From positions 1 through 64,000 of the forward strand of contig CAZKCI010000064.1 in the NCBI GenBank assembly GCA_964551475.1: a DNA stretch of 64,000 nt. The letters run 5' to 3'. A program made the translations under genes and the position numbers. The notes below the pieces were generated by a model that searched no databases, had not been told where the DNA came from, and saw only the letters and a program-made list of their open reading frames with translations. Every line of letters begins with the position of its first letter. The first letter of the stretch is position 1. Origin of the DNA: CAZKCI01 sp964551475. Lineage in GTDB: Bacteria; Auribacterota; Erginobacteria; Erginobacterales; CAZKCI01. This document shows, in pieces, positions 33,698 through 42,526 of this stretch.

Positions 33698-35812
33698 ATG
33701 CGACCTATCGGCCGAACATTGCTGTATATCGTGTTTCCCTTGTGTCTCTTCTCCCTCTCCTGCCAGGACCGGGCGGGGCGGGCCTTCAGCCGGGCCCTGA
33801 CGCTGGCCCGGCAGAAGCGGTACGAGCAGGCGGTGGGGGAGATGCGGCGTCTCCTCCAGATCGCCCCCCGATCCTCGCGCGCCCACAACGCCCTGGGGCA
33901 GATCTACCGGGTCCAGAACCTCTACTCGCAGGCGATCGAGGAGCTGGAGAAGGCGATCGAAATCAGCCAGACCGATCCCATCCCCGCCTACAACCTGGCC
34001 GTCATCTACCAGGAGATGGAGGATTATCCCAAGGCCGATTCGTTTTTCCGGGAAGCCCTGCGCCGGGATTCCCGCTTCACCCCCGCCCTCTATCGCCAGG
34101 GGACGCTCTCTCTCGCCCGGGGGGACCTCGATCAGGCGAAGAAGCAGCTGATCGATTTCGTGGAACTGGAGCCGGGAAACGCCTTCGGCCACAACAATCT
34201 GGGCTGTCTCCTCTGGCGGCAGGGCGAAGCCGTCTCCGCCCGCGAATCGTTCCGGCGGGCGGTCGAGCTGGAGCCCGCCCTGGCCTCGGCCTGGTTCAAC
34301 CTCGGTTTCGCCGCTCTCGATGCTTCCGATGGGAAGGAGGAGGGGAGCGCGGCACTGGAGAGATACCTCAAGCTTCGCCCGTTCGCCCTCGATCAGGATG
34401 CGGTGAGAAAATCGATCGAAAAGCCGTCCGCTCCGACCCCCGCGACGCCCTCCGCGGAGGCGGCGCTGGCCGCCGCCGTCCGCTGCGAGGCCGCCGGAGA
34501 GACCGCGAACGCGCGGGCGAAATACGGCGAGGCGATCGCTCTCGCTCCCGGATCGGGCGAGGCCCACTATCGGCTCGCCCGTCTCTATGACCGCGCCCTG
34601 GGCGAGAAAATGAAGGCGATCGAAGGGTATGAAAGGGCGCTGGATCTCTCTCCACGTTCCGCCTGGGCGGACGCGGCGATCGCGCGCCTCCAGTCTCTGC
34701 GCGGCGATATGGAGAAGCAGCTCCTGGCGAAAAAAGATCTCCCCCGCCCGCCGTCCGCGAGCCCCACTCCCTATTCCGCCCCCGCTCCCTCCGCTCCCGC
34801 GGGCCGAGCGGAGGATCTTTACCGGGCGGGATTGAAAGAGGAAGAGGCCCGGCGGACGGAACAGGCGGAGGCTTGCTACCGCCAAGCGCTGGCGGTCTCT
34901 CCCGATCACGCGCTCACCCTCTTCCATCTCGGCCGCCTGGCGGCAGCCTCCGGCCGCTATGAGGAGGCGCTCGATCTTCTGCGGAAGGCCCAAGCGATCG
35001 ATGCCTCCCTCCCCGCCCGGGAGGAGCTCGGCTCGGTCTGCCTCAAGCTCGGAACCGCCGCCCTCTCCGACAAGGAATTCGACCGGGCCGTCGACTGGTA
35101 TCGCCAGGCCGGGACCTACGGCAAGGTCCATGAAGCCCGGCAGGGACAGGGGACGGCCTTCCAGGCCGCCTACCGCGCCGAATTCGACCGGGGGAACTAT
35201 TCCGCCGCCGCCGGTCATCTCCGCTCCGCCGTGGAGATCCGCCCGGACACGGCTTCGGACTGCCTGGCCCTGGGCGATCTCTACGCCCAGAAGCTCCGGC
35301 GGCCCGATGAGGCCCGACGCTATTATCAGAAGTATCTGGCCCTGATGCCTCGGGGGCCGGACGCCGACCGGGTGAGAGGATACGTCTCTCCCTCCGCCGC
35401 CCCGCCGCCGGCCGCCCGTCCTCCCGCCGCCCGTCCGGCCTCGTCCCCGCGCGCGCCTAAGCCGACGCAGGATCATTTCTCGCTGGGCGCCCGCTATCAG
35501 CAGCAGGGGAAAACAGCGGAGGCGGAGGAGGAGTATCTGATCGCGCTCCGGGAGAAGCCGTCCCTGTACCAGGCGCACTACAACCTGGGCGTGCTCTACA
35601 GCCAGACGGGCCGCGCGACCGACGCTCTCAACGCCTACAAGAGGGCGGCCCAGATCAATCCCAACTTCGCGCCGTCCCAGCTCGCCATCTTCAAGATGTA
35701 CTACTTCCGTTTCGGGATGAAGAACCTGGCCCGTCCCTACGCCCAGAAATACATCCAGCTGGAGCCGAACTCCTCGGCGGCGCGGGAGCTGGAAGGATGG
35801 CTGAACAAGTGA
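33698..35812 (+). CDS. TPR-repeat lipoprotein
   Basis: 704 aa from the ATG at 33698. The signal ends in the lipobox-like FSLSC at about residue 22. At least ten TPR units follow (ALGQIYRVQNLYSQAIEELEKAI, NNLGCLLWRQGEAVSARESF, NLGVLYSQTGRATDALNAYKRA), split by Pro/Ala-rich linkers around 350 and 570. It is probably an outer- or inner-membrane-anchored scaffold for envelope assembly. The next gene starts inside its last 16 nt, which indicates one operon with the LysM protein. Confidence 0.8.
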   Translation: MRPIGRTLLYIVFPLCLFSLSCQDRAGRAFSRALTLARQKRYEQAVGEMRRLLQIAPRSSRAHNALGQIYRVQNLYSQAIEELEKAIEISQTDPIPAYNLAVIYQEMEDYPKADSFFREALRRDSRFTPALYRQGTLSLARGDLDQAKKQLIDFVELEPGNAFGHNNLGCLLWRQGEAVSARESFRRAVELEPALASAWFNLGFAALDASDGKEEGSAALERYLKLRPFALDQDAVRKSIEKPSAPTPATPSAEAALAAAVRCEAAGETANARAKYGEAIALAPGSGEAHYRLARLYDRALGEKMKAIEGYERALDLSPRSAWADAAIARLQSLRGDMEKQLLAKKDLPRPPSASPTPYSAPAPSAPAGRAEDLYRAGLKEEEARRTEQAEACYRQALAVSPDHALTLFHLGRLAAASGRYEEALDLLRKAQAIDASLPAREELGSVCLKLGTAALSDKEFDRAVDWYRQAGTYGKVHEARQGQGTAFQAAYRAEFDRGNYSAAAGHLRSAVEIRPDTASDCLALGDLYAQKLRRPDEARRYYQKYLALMPRGPDADRVRGYVSPSAAPPPAARPPAARPASSPRAPKPTQDHFSLGARYQQQGKTAEAEEEYLIALREKPSLYQAHYNLGVLYSQTGRATDALNAYKRAAQINPNFAPSQLAIFKMYYFRFGMKNLARPYAQKYIQLEPNSSAARELEGWLNK

Positions 35813-36537
35813 CGCTTGACCGTTCCCGCCGGAGCGCGATCAGGGCCGGGAGAGGGGCGATCCGGATGGCGTTAGCCTCTCTGCTGCTCTCTCTCCTTTG
35901 CTGCGGCTGCGGCCCGGGCGAGGAGGCGCCGGCGGCAGGGGAGACACCCTCCTATCACATCGGGATGGGCAAGGCCCTCTATCAGCGCGGTGACTATACC
36001 GGGGCGGTCCGGATGTATGAAAAGGCGATCGGAATGGACCGGGAATGCGCCGAGGCCTATCTTCAGATCGGGACCATCTACGACAACATCCTGAAAGACA
36101 AACCCCAGGCGCTTTTTTGCTATGGGAAGTTTCTCTCCCTGGAGCCCGATTCGCCGATGGCGGAGATGGTCAAGGAATGGAGCGAAGAAATAGAGAAGAA
36201 CCTGCCGCCGTCCCGGCGCGAGACGCTGCGGAAACCATCCCCCGCGCCGCCCCTTCCGAGCATCCCTCCGGCCCCGCGGAAGGAGAAACGGGAGCCGTCT
36301 CCCACCCCGGCTCCCGCCCTCGCGCGTCCGGCCTCTTCGCCGCCCGCCCGCTCCGCCGTCCCTTCCCGCTACACGGTCAAGGCCGGGGATACGCTGGCCC
36401 GGATCGCGGCCGCCCATTACGGGGACCGGAACGACTGGAAGACGATTTTCGAGGCGAACCGCGGCGTGCTGGAGAAGCCCGACGGGATCCGGCCAGGTAT
36501 GACGCTGGTGATACCGGTTTCTCCGGGACGACGGTGA
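35797..36537 (+). CDS. TPR and LysM domain lipoprotein
   Basis: 246 aa from the ATG at 35797, which overlaps the TPR gene; an alternative ATG at 35866 would give a more compact lipoprotein signal (MALASLLLSLLCCGC). Two TPR pairs (ALYQRGDYTGAVRMYEKAI and the following one) are followed by a Pro-rich linker and a C-terminal LysM domain (YTVKAGDTLARIAAAHYGD to GMTLVIP). LysM binds peptidoglycan, so the protein probably links a TPR scaffold to the cell wall in the periplasm. Confidence 0.85.
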   Translation: MAEQVTLDRSRRSAIRAGRGAIRMALASLLLSLLCCGCGPGEEAPAAGETPSYHIGMGKALYQRGDYTGAVRMYEKAIGMDRECAEAYLQIGTIYDNILKDKPQALFCYGKFLSLEPDSPMAEMVKEWSEEIEKNLPPSRRETLRKPSPAPPLPSIPPAPRKEKREPSPTPAPALARPASSPPARSAVPSRYTVKAGDTLARIAAAHYGDRNDWKTIFEANRGVLEKPDGIRPGMTLVIPVSPGRR

Positions 36538-36605
36538 TTGCCGAGGGCATGGACGAGATGGACGGAAGAATGGACGAGATAGACAAAAAACCGGATTAAG
36601 ACTGT

Positions 36606-36672
36606 TTCTCCTCCCGTCCCCTGATCCCTACCCTCTATCCTCTACCATCTACCATCTACCCCCTACCCCCTA
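36606..36672. repeat. Heptamer repeat (CTACCAT type)
   Basis: Units CCTACCC, TCTATCC, TCTACCA, TCTACCA, TCTACCC and CCTACCC run up to the nitroreductase start. Confidence 0.8.
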
Positions 36673-36684
36673 AGGCGGCCCCCG

Positions 36685-37164
36685 TTGAACGTCTCCCAGG
36701 CCATCCGCGCGCGGCGCAGCATCCGGCGCTTCCTTCCCCGCCCCCTTCCCGCCGGGACGCTCGCGGAGCTGATCGCCGGCGCCCGGCTCGGCCCCTCGGC
36801 CGCCGATCTTCGTCCGCTCCGTTTTCTCCCGGCGGAGGATCCGGCTCTCCGGAGGAAGATCTTTCCCGCCCTCCGCTGGGCGGCGGGCGGGCGTCCTCCG
36901 GCCGGCCGCCGCCCCGCCGCCTACGTCGTAGTCCTGGTCGACTCGACCGTTCGCGAGACGGGCTGGCAGTGGGAGGCGGGAGCGGCGGTCCAGTCGATCC
37001 TCCTCGCCGCCCGGGAGAAGGGGATCGGGTCCTGCTGGATACTTTCGGTCGATCGCCGGCGCCTGGCGGAGGCCCTCGGGATCGGCGCGCGCTATCTCAT
37101 CGACTCGGTGGTGGCACTGGGCTATCCGGCGGAAGAGGCGAAAAAAAAGGAAAGGTCCCGATAA
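36685..37164 (+). CDS. Nitroreductase-family protein
   Basis: 159 aa from a TTG at 36685; AAGGCGG lies about 8 nt upstream. The N-terminal MNVSQAIRARRSIRRFLPRPLP is the FMN-binding start of the nitroreductase fold, and the end has AAREKGIGSCWIL and the closing strand VVALGYPAEE. It is shorter than typical nitroreductases (about 200 aa), mainly through a compact middle. It would reduce a small molecule with FMN and NAD(P)H; the substrate is unknown. Confidence 0.8.
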   Translation: MNVSQAIRARRSIRRFLPRPLPAGTLAELIAGARLGPSAADLRPLRFLPAEDPALRRKIFPALRWAAGGRPPAGRRPAAYVVVLVDSTVRETGWQWEAGAAVQSILLAAREKGIGSCWILSVDRRRLAEALGIGARYLIDSVVALGYPAEEAKKKERSR

Positions 37165-37335
37165 TCACACTCCGTTGATCATCGGGATCTCCGCTTCGCT
37201 CCGACAGGAAAGAAAGGCTGAGGGCTGAAGGAAAAGCGGCGCGCATCTTGTGTCCGGCCTCTCTTATCGTGTATTGTATGGCCGGCAAGCCGGGCTGCGT
37301 TTGTCCAGGCTTTGTCCATATCGTCCATATCGACC

Positions 37336-40300
37336 ATGTCAATACTGACCAAAATTTTTGGCACCAAGTTCGACCGCGACCGCAAGAAACTCCAGCCCCT
37401 GGTCGACGAGATCAACCGCCGGGAGGCGGAGTACCGCAACCTCTCCGAAGAGGCCTTCCGGTCCCTCTCCGCCGGCTTCCGGGAACGGCTCGCCCGGAAG
37501 ATCGCCGAGCCGACCGCCGCCCTCGCCTCCGTCCGCTCCCGCCTGGCCTCGGAGCTTACGACCGGCGAGGAGGATGAGCTCAAGGCCGAGGAGAAGGACC
37601 TGATCAAGACCATCCGGGCGGCGGAGAAAGCGGAGCTGGAGGTCCTCCTCCCCGATGCCTTCGCCGCGGTGAAGAACGCCTGCCGGAGGCTCCTCAAGCA
37701 GACCTGGGATGTCTGCGGCCAGTCCCTGACCTGGGAGATGGTCCCCTTCGACGTCCAGATCATCGGGGGGATCGCCCTCCACCAGGGGCGGATCGCCGAG
37801 ATGGCCACCGGCGAAGGCAAGACGCTGGTCGCCACCTTCCCCCTCTACCTGAACGCGCTCGCCGGCCACGGCGTCCACCTGGTCACCGTGAACGACTACC
37901 TGGCCCGGCGCGACCGGGAGTGGATGGGGCGGATCTTTGAAAGCCTGGGACTCAGCGTGGGCTGCATCCAGGTGGGGATGGAGCCCGCCGAGCGGTGCGC
38001 CGCCTACGCCTGCGACATCACCTACGGGACGAACAACGAGTTCGGTTTCGACTACCTCCGCGACAACATGGCGGTCCGCCCCGAAGACCAGGTGCAGCGG
38101 ATCTACCTTCACCACAAGGCGGACACCGACGAGATCAAGCGCGGCCACTACTACGCGATCATCGACGAGGCGGATTCGATCCTGATCGACGAGGCGCGGA
38201 CCCCGCTGATCATCTCCGGACCGGTGGCCCGGGACGAGTCCACCCATCTCGTCTACAAGCGGGTGATGCCGCTGATGAAGGACCTCTCCCGGCGGCAGGC
38301 GCTCCTCTGCGCGCGGCTTTTGGCGGAGGGGAAGGCGGCCTGGGAGAAGGACGACGAGGAGACGGCCGCCCGCCGCTTCTACCAGGTGAAGAAAGGCCAG
38401 CCCAAGAACAAGCAGCTGATGAGCCTGATCGAGGACCCCGCCGCCCGGAGGCTGATCGAGCGGGCCGAGGTCGAGCTCGACGCCGTCTCTTCCCAGGCCC
38501 CCCGGGCCGAGGAGGGGCGGGCGATGCGCGAGGAGCTCTTCTACACGCTCAACGAGCGCGCCCACGAGATCAACATCACCGACAAGGGCCATCTCGCCCT
38601 CTCTCCCCAGAACCCCGACGAGTACGTGGTCGAGAGCCAGCAGCAGGACTGGCTGAGCGAGCATCAGAAGGTGGAGTCCGACCCCTTGCTGAGCCGGGAG
38701 GAGAAGGTCCTCCGCCACAACGAGATCGTCCGGGAGGAGCAGGCCTTCAACCAGAAGATCGACAAGATCCACGCCGCCTTCACCTCCCTGCGCGCGCTCG
38801 ACCTCTTCGAGAAGGACGTCGAGTACGTGATCCAGGACAACAAGGTGGTGATCGTGGACGAGTTCACCGGCCGCTTGATGCCCGGCCGCCGCTACAGCGA
38901 CGGGCTCCACCAGGCCCTGGAGGCGAAGGAGGGGGTCTGGATCGAGCATGAGACGCAGACGCTGGCCACGGTCACCATCCAGAACTACTTCCGGATGTAC
39001 GAGAAGCTCGCCGGGATGACCGGGACGGCCGAGACCGAGGCGGTGGAGTTCGACAAGATCTACCACCTCGACGTGATGGTCATCCCCACCAACGAGCCGG
39101 TCCGGCGGACGAACTACCACGACCGGATCTACAAGACCAAGAACGAGAAGTACCAGGCGGTGATCGCCGAGATCGCCGCCGGCTTCGAGAAGCAGCGGCC
39201 GGTGCTGGTGGGGACGGTCTCGGTCGACACCTCCGAGGTCCTGAGCCGCATGCTGAAGCGGCGCAAGATCCCCCACCAGGTCCTGAACGCCCGCTACCAT
39301 CAGCAGGAGGCGGAGATCGTGACCCGGGCCGGCCAGGCCGGCGCGGTCACCATCGCCACCAACATGGCCGGGCGGGGGACCGACATCAAGCTCGGGGCGG
39401 GCGTGGTCCGCGCGGAGTGCCTGGAGACGCGGGGGCGGAACCGCCGCGCCGCCGGGGAGGCCTTCGCGGGCGAGCCCTGGTGCTGCGTCACCTGCCGCGT
39501 CTACGACAAATGCCGCCGGGGGTCGAAGGCGCTCTGCGGGAAGCCGGCCCAGATGTTCGCCTGCCGAAGCGAGGTCCCCTGCGGACTGCACATCGTCGGG
39601 ACCGAACGGCACGAGGCGCGGCGGATCGACCGCCAGCTCCGCGGCCGCTGCGCCCGCCAGGGGGACCCCGGCGCCTCGCGCTTCTACCTCTCGCTCGAGG
39701 ACGACCTGATGCGCCTTTTCGGCTCCGACCGGATCGCCGGGATCATGGGGAAGATGGGGATCGAGGAGGGGGAGGAGATGACCCATCCGCTCCTCACCCG
39801 GGCGATCGAGACCGCCCAGAAACGGGTGGAGGGGCACAACTTCTCCATCCGCGAGCACATCCTCAAATACGACGACGTGATGAACAAGCAGCGGGAGGAG
39901 ATCTACGCCTTCCGCACCAGCATCATCGACAGCCTGAACCCGCGCCGGGGGATCCTGGGGGTCATCGAGGAGGCGGTCCGGGAAAAGGTGGAGGAGTTCT
40001 GCCCGGAGAAGACGCCTCCGGAGGAGTGGAAGTGGTCGCGCCTCTCCCTCTGGCTCCAGTCGACCTTTCTCATCTCGCTCCCCGAGAAGTCCCCCCCGGA
40101 AGGGATCGCCGCCGCGGGGCTCACCGAGAAGATCATGGGACAGGTCTCCCGCTTCTACGAGCTCAAGGAGGTCTACGAGGGGAAGGAGAACATGCGGCGG
40201 CTCGAGAAGCTGGTGGTCTTGTCCGTGATCGACCGCCTCTGGCTCGAGCATCTGGCCAACATGGACGACCTCCGCCAGGGCATCTCTCTGAGGGCCTACG

Positions 40301-40692
40301 GCCAGAGGGACCCGCTGGTCGACTACAAGCAGGAGAGCTACGAGATGTTCACCAACATGGAGGCGAATCTCAAGCAGGAGGTGGCGGGGGCGATTTTCCG
40401 CGCTTCCATCCGCCCCCCGCCGCTTACCCGCGCTCCGGAGCGCTTCATCCACGAGGAAGTGGCGGCCTTCTCCGGAAGGCTTCCGGCCAAACCGCAGGCC
40501 CGGCCGCGCCCCGCGCCCGCCGCGGCCATGGCCGGAGGGGATCCCGGCGAACTCTTCCCGGGCGCCCCTCCCGCGGAGTCCGCTCCCTCCGCCCCCGTTA
40601 CCTTCAAGCGGGAGGCGGCCAAAACCGGGCCCAACGACCCGTGTCCCTGCGGTTCGGGGAAGAAGTTCAAGAAGTGCTGCGGGAAACAGTAA
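37336..40692 (+). CDS. secA: Preprotein translocase ATPase SecA
   Basis: 1118 aa from the ATG at 37336. It is the ATP-driven motor that pushes preproteins through SecYEG. Walker A is MATGEGKT (156-163); the DEAD-like site is in AIIDEADSILIDEARTPLI; the second motor half has NMAGRGTDIKLG and GTERHEARRIDRQLRGR. The C-terminal zinc motif CPCGSGKKFKKCC is intact. It is longer than the usual 850-900 aa: an extra segment follows the DEAD site, and a Cys-rich insert (Cys695, 716, 717, 720, 726, 734, 743 and 749) sits between NMAGRGTDIKLG and the arginine-finger region. No SD sequence; GTCCATATC repeats precede it. Confidence 0.97.
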   Translation: MSILTKIFGTKFDRDRKKLQPLVDEINRREAEYRNLSEEAFRSLSAGFRERLARKIAEPTAALASVRSRLASELTTGEEDELKAEEKDLIKTIRAAEKAELEVLLPDAFAAVKNACRRLLKQTWDVCGQSLTWEMVPFDVQIIGGIALHQGRIAEMATGEGKTLVATFPLYLNALAGHGVHLVTVNDYLARRDREWMGRIFESLGLSVGCIQVGMEPAERCAAYACDITYGTNNEFGFDYLRDNMAVRPEDQVQRIYLHHKADTDEIKRGHYYAIIDEADSILIDEARTPLIISGPVARDESTHLVYKRVMPLMKDLSRRQALLCARLLAEGKAAWEKDDEETAARRFYQVKKGQPKNKQLMSLIEDPAARRLIERAEVELDAVSSQAPRAEEGRAMREELFYTLNERAHEINITDKGHLALSPQNPDEYVVESQQQDWLSEHQKVESDPLLSREEKVLRHNEIVREEQAFNQKIDKIHAAFTSLRALDLFEKDVEYVIQDNKVVIVDEFTGRLMPGRRYSDGLHQALEAKEGVWIEHETQTLATVTIQNYFRMYEKLAGMTGTAETEAVEFDKIYHLDVMVIPTNEPVRRTNYHDRIYKTKNEKYQAVIAEIAAGFEKQRPVLVGTVSVDTSEVLSRMLKRRKIPHQVLNARYHQQEAEIVTRAGQAGAVTIATNMAGRGTDIKLGAGVVRAECLETRGRNRRAAGEAFAGEPWCCVTCRVYDKCRRGSKALCGKPAQMFACRSEVPCGLHIVGTERHEARRIDRQLRGRCARQGDPGASRFYLSLEDDLMRLFGSDRIAGIMGKMGIEEGEEMTHPLLTRAIETAQKRVEGHNFSIREHILKYDDVMNKQREEIYAFRTSIIDSLNPRRGILGVIEEAVREKVEEFCPEKTPPEEWKWSRLSLWLQSTFLISLPEKSPPEGIAAAGLTEKIMGQVSRFYELKEVYEGKENMRRLEKLVVLSVIDRLWLEHLANMDDLRQGISLRAYGQRDPLVDYKQESYEMFTNMEANLKQEVAGAIFRASIRPPPLTRAPERFIHEEVAAFSGRLPAKPQARPRPAPAAAMAGGDPGELFPGAPPAESAPSAPVTFKREAAKTGPNDPCPCGSGKKFKKCCGKQ

Positions 40693-40698
40693 AAAACA

Positions 40699-40858
40699 TT
40701 GGAGTACTGGAGTATTGGAGTAGTGGAGTGATGATAATCATGGAGTATTGGAGTAGTGGAGTGATGGAGTAATGGGGCAGACTGCCGTGCGGCTTTTTTC
40801 CAATACTCCAATACTCCATCACTCCATTACTCCATTGCTCCATCACTCCAGTACTCAT
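40699..40858 (+). repeat. GGAGTATT octamer repeat, long inverted arms
   Basis: Left arm 40699-40774 consists of GGAGTATT/GGAGTAGT/GGAGTGAT units; right arm 40800-40855 is their inverted complement (CCAATACTCCAATACTCC). The loop holds the first ATG of the lnt frame. The same family lies at 6480-6560. Confidence 0.9.
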
Positions 40859-42427
40859 TCTCCCTTCTGTCGATCGGCTTCTCTCTCCGGCTTGCTCGCG
40901 CTCCTCTCCGGCGTTCTTCTCACCCTCCCGTTCCTGAACTTCGCCCTCGCGCCCTTGGCCTGGTTCTCTCTCGTCCCCCTGATCGTCTCCGCCGCCTATC
41001 GCCCCGTCCGGACGGGGGCGGTGATGGGTCTCGTCGCCGGATGCGTTTTCGGCTTCGTCGGCATGCACTGGCTGAGGGCGGTGACGGGGATCGGCTATTC
41101 CATACTCGCCCTCTACCTCGCCCTCTACTGGGCGGCCTGGTCCGCCTTCGTCTCTTTCGTCTCGCGCCGCCGCCCCGGCTGTCTCTGGTGGGCCGCGCCC
41201 GCCTCTTTCGCCGCCCTGGAGTTCCTCCGCTCCCATCTCTTCACCGGTTTTCCCTGGAACCTTCTCGGGGTGAGCCAGGCTCTCAACCCGCCGCTCATCC
41301 AGGTCGCGTCCTGGACCGGCGTCTACGGCGTCTCCTTCCTCGTCGTCCTCGCCAACGCCGCCCTCGCCTGTTTCCTCCTGGGTGGGAAGATCGCTCCGGC
41401 CGGCCGTGGGCGCCGCCTGCTTCCCTTGGCCGTCACGCTGGCCGTCCTCGCCGCGGTCTGGCTCTATGGAGAGAATGAGCTTAGGGAGGCGGACGCTCTC
41501 CCTCCGTCGCCTTCGTTCAACCTCTGCCTTGTCCAGGGGGGGATCAGCCAGGATTTGAAGTGGGATCCCGCTCTCGCCCCCCATCATCTTGAGACCTATC
41601 TCCGCCTGACCCGGAAGGCCCTCCCCACTCATCCCGATCTTGTCCTCTGGCCGGAGTCCGCCGTTCCCTATTACATCGAAGAGCAGGCGGAGGTGAGGAA
41701 AAGGATCGCCGAGGTCTGCGCGGAGGGGAAAACTTTTCTTCTCTTCGGCGGCGACACACGGGAAAGGGCTTCCACCGTGGGCGACACCGGAGGTGAGACG
41801 GTTTCTCGCTGGCGCTATTTCAACAGCGCCTACCTCTTCGACGGGGCAGGGGAGATGGCCGGGCGCTATGACAAGGTCCATCTCGTCCCCTTCGGCGAAT
41901 ACGTCCCCCTGCGCCGCTTCCTCCCCTTTGTCCGGAGGATGGTCCCCTGGGAGGACGATTTTTCGGCCGGTGAGGGCCTTGCCCTGCTCCCGGTCGGAGC
42001 CGGAAAGTCCATGGCCGTCCTGATCTGCTACGAGGACATCTTCCCGGGTCTGGTCCGGGATTTCTGCCGGAAGGGCCCGTACCTGCTCGCCAACGTCACC
42101 AACGACGCCTGGTACGGGCGGACCAGCGCGCCCTTCCAGCACGCCTATGCCGCGCTCTTCAGGGCGGTGGAGAACCGCGTCTACCTGGCGCGGGCCACCA
42201 ACACCGGCTACTCCTGTGTCGTCGATCCCTGGGGGAGGATCGTCTCCGAGGTCAGGGACGGGGGAGGGGAGATGCTTTTCATTCCCGGCGCCGCCACCGC
42301 CGCCGCCGCTCTCCGAAGGGCCGGGAGTTTTTACACCCGCCATGGCGATCTGTTCGCCTGGCTCTGCGTCGGCCTGTCTCTTATCGCGACCGTGTTCTCC
42401 GTGATCCGGCAGTCGAAGCAGGCTTGA
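40772..42427 (+). CDS. lnt: Apolipoprotein N-acyltransferase
   Basis: At most 551 aa. The enzyme adds the third acyl chain to lipoproteins in the inner membrane. The membrane part has about six helices, with the typical start LAPLAWFSLVPL. The nitrilase-like triad is Glu295 (WPESAVPYY), Lys368 (GRYDKVHLVPFGEY) and Cys419 (ICYEDIFPG), with spacing close to that of the E. coli enzyme. The start is uncertain: the ATG at 40772 lies in the repeat loop and would make the right repeat arm coding (IL-HH-S-IT-type residues); TTG codons at 40835 and 40892 are alternatives. Confidence 0.93.
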   Translation: MGQTAVRLFSNTPILHHSITPLLHHSSTHSPFCRSASLSGLLALLSGVLLTLPFLNFALAPLAWFSLVPLIVSAAYRPVRTGAVMGLVAGCVFGFVGMHWLRAVTGIGYSILALYLALYWAAWSAFVSFVSRRRPGCLWWAAPASFAALEFLRSHLFTGFPWNLLGVSQALNPPLIQVASWTGVYGVSFLVVLANAALACFLLGGKIAPAGRGRRLLPLAVTLAVLAAVWLYGENELREADALPPSPSFNLCLVQGGISQDLKWDPALAPHHLETYLRLTRKALPTHPDLVLWPESAVPYYIEEQAEVRKRIAEVCAEGKTFLLFGGDTRERASTVGDTGGETVSRWRYFNSAYLFDGAGEMAGRYDKVHLVPFGEYVPLRRFLPFVRRMVPWEDDFSAGEGLALLPVGAGKSMAVLICYEDIFPGLVRDFCRKGPYLLANVTNDAWYGRTSAPFQHAYAALFRAVENRVYLARATNTGYSCVVDPWGRIVSEVRDGGGEMLFIPGAATAAAALRRAGSFYTRHGDLFAWLCVGLSLIATVFSVIRQSKQA

Positions 42428-42495
42428 TGTTTGTAGGCCCGCTCTGAGAGCGGGCGTTTTAATCGCCGCTTCACAGAAGCGGCCTACAGGAGCTT
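42428..42495 (+). repeat. REP-like double hairpin after lnt
   Basis: TGTAGGCCCGCTC-TGA-GAGCGGGCG and CGCCGCTTC-ACA-GAAGCGGCCTACA form two stems with inverted outer ends. It resembles the GTAGG-type REP elements of other bacteria and could end lnt transcription. Confidence 0.75.
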
Positions 42496-42526
42496 GTCCA
42501 GCTACCGTCTCCGGCTCACGAATAAG

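Noticed and set aside
42494..42526. TTG start for the GT-C-like protein
   Set aside because: It lies directly at the end of a REP-like element and has no ribosome binding site; the ATG at 42527 starts close to the first membrane helix.
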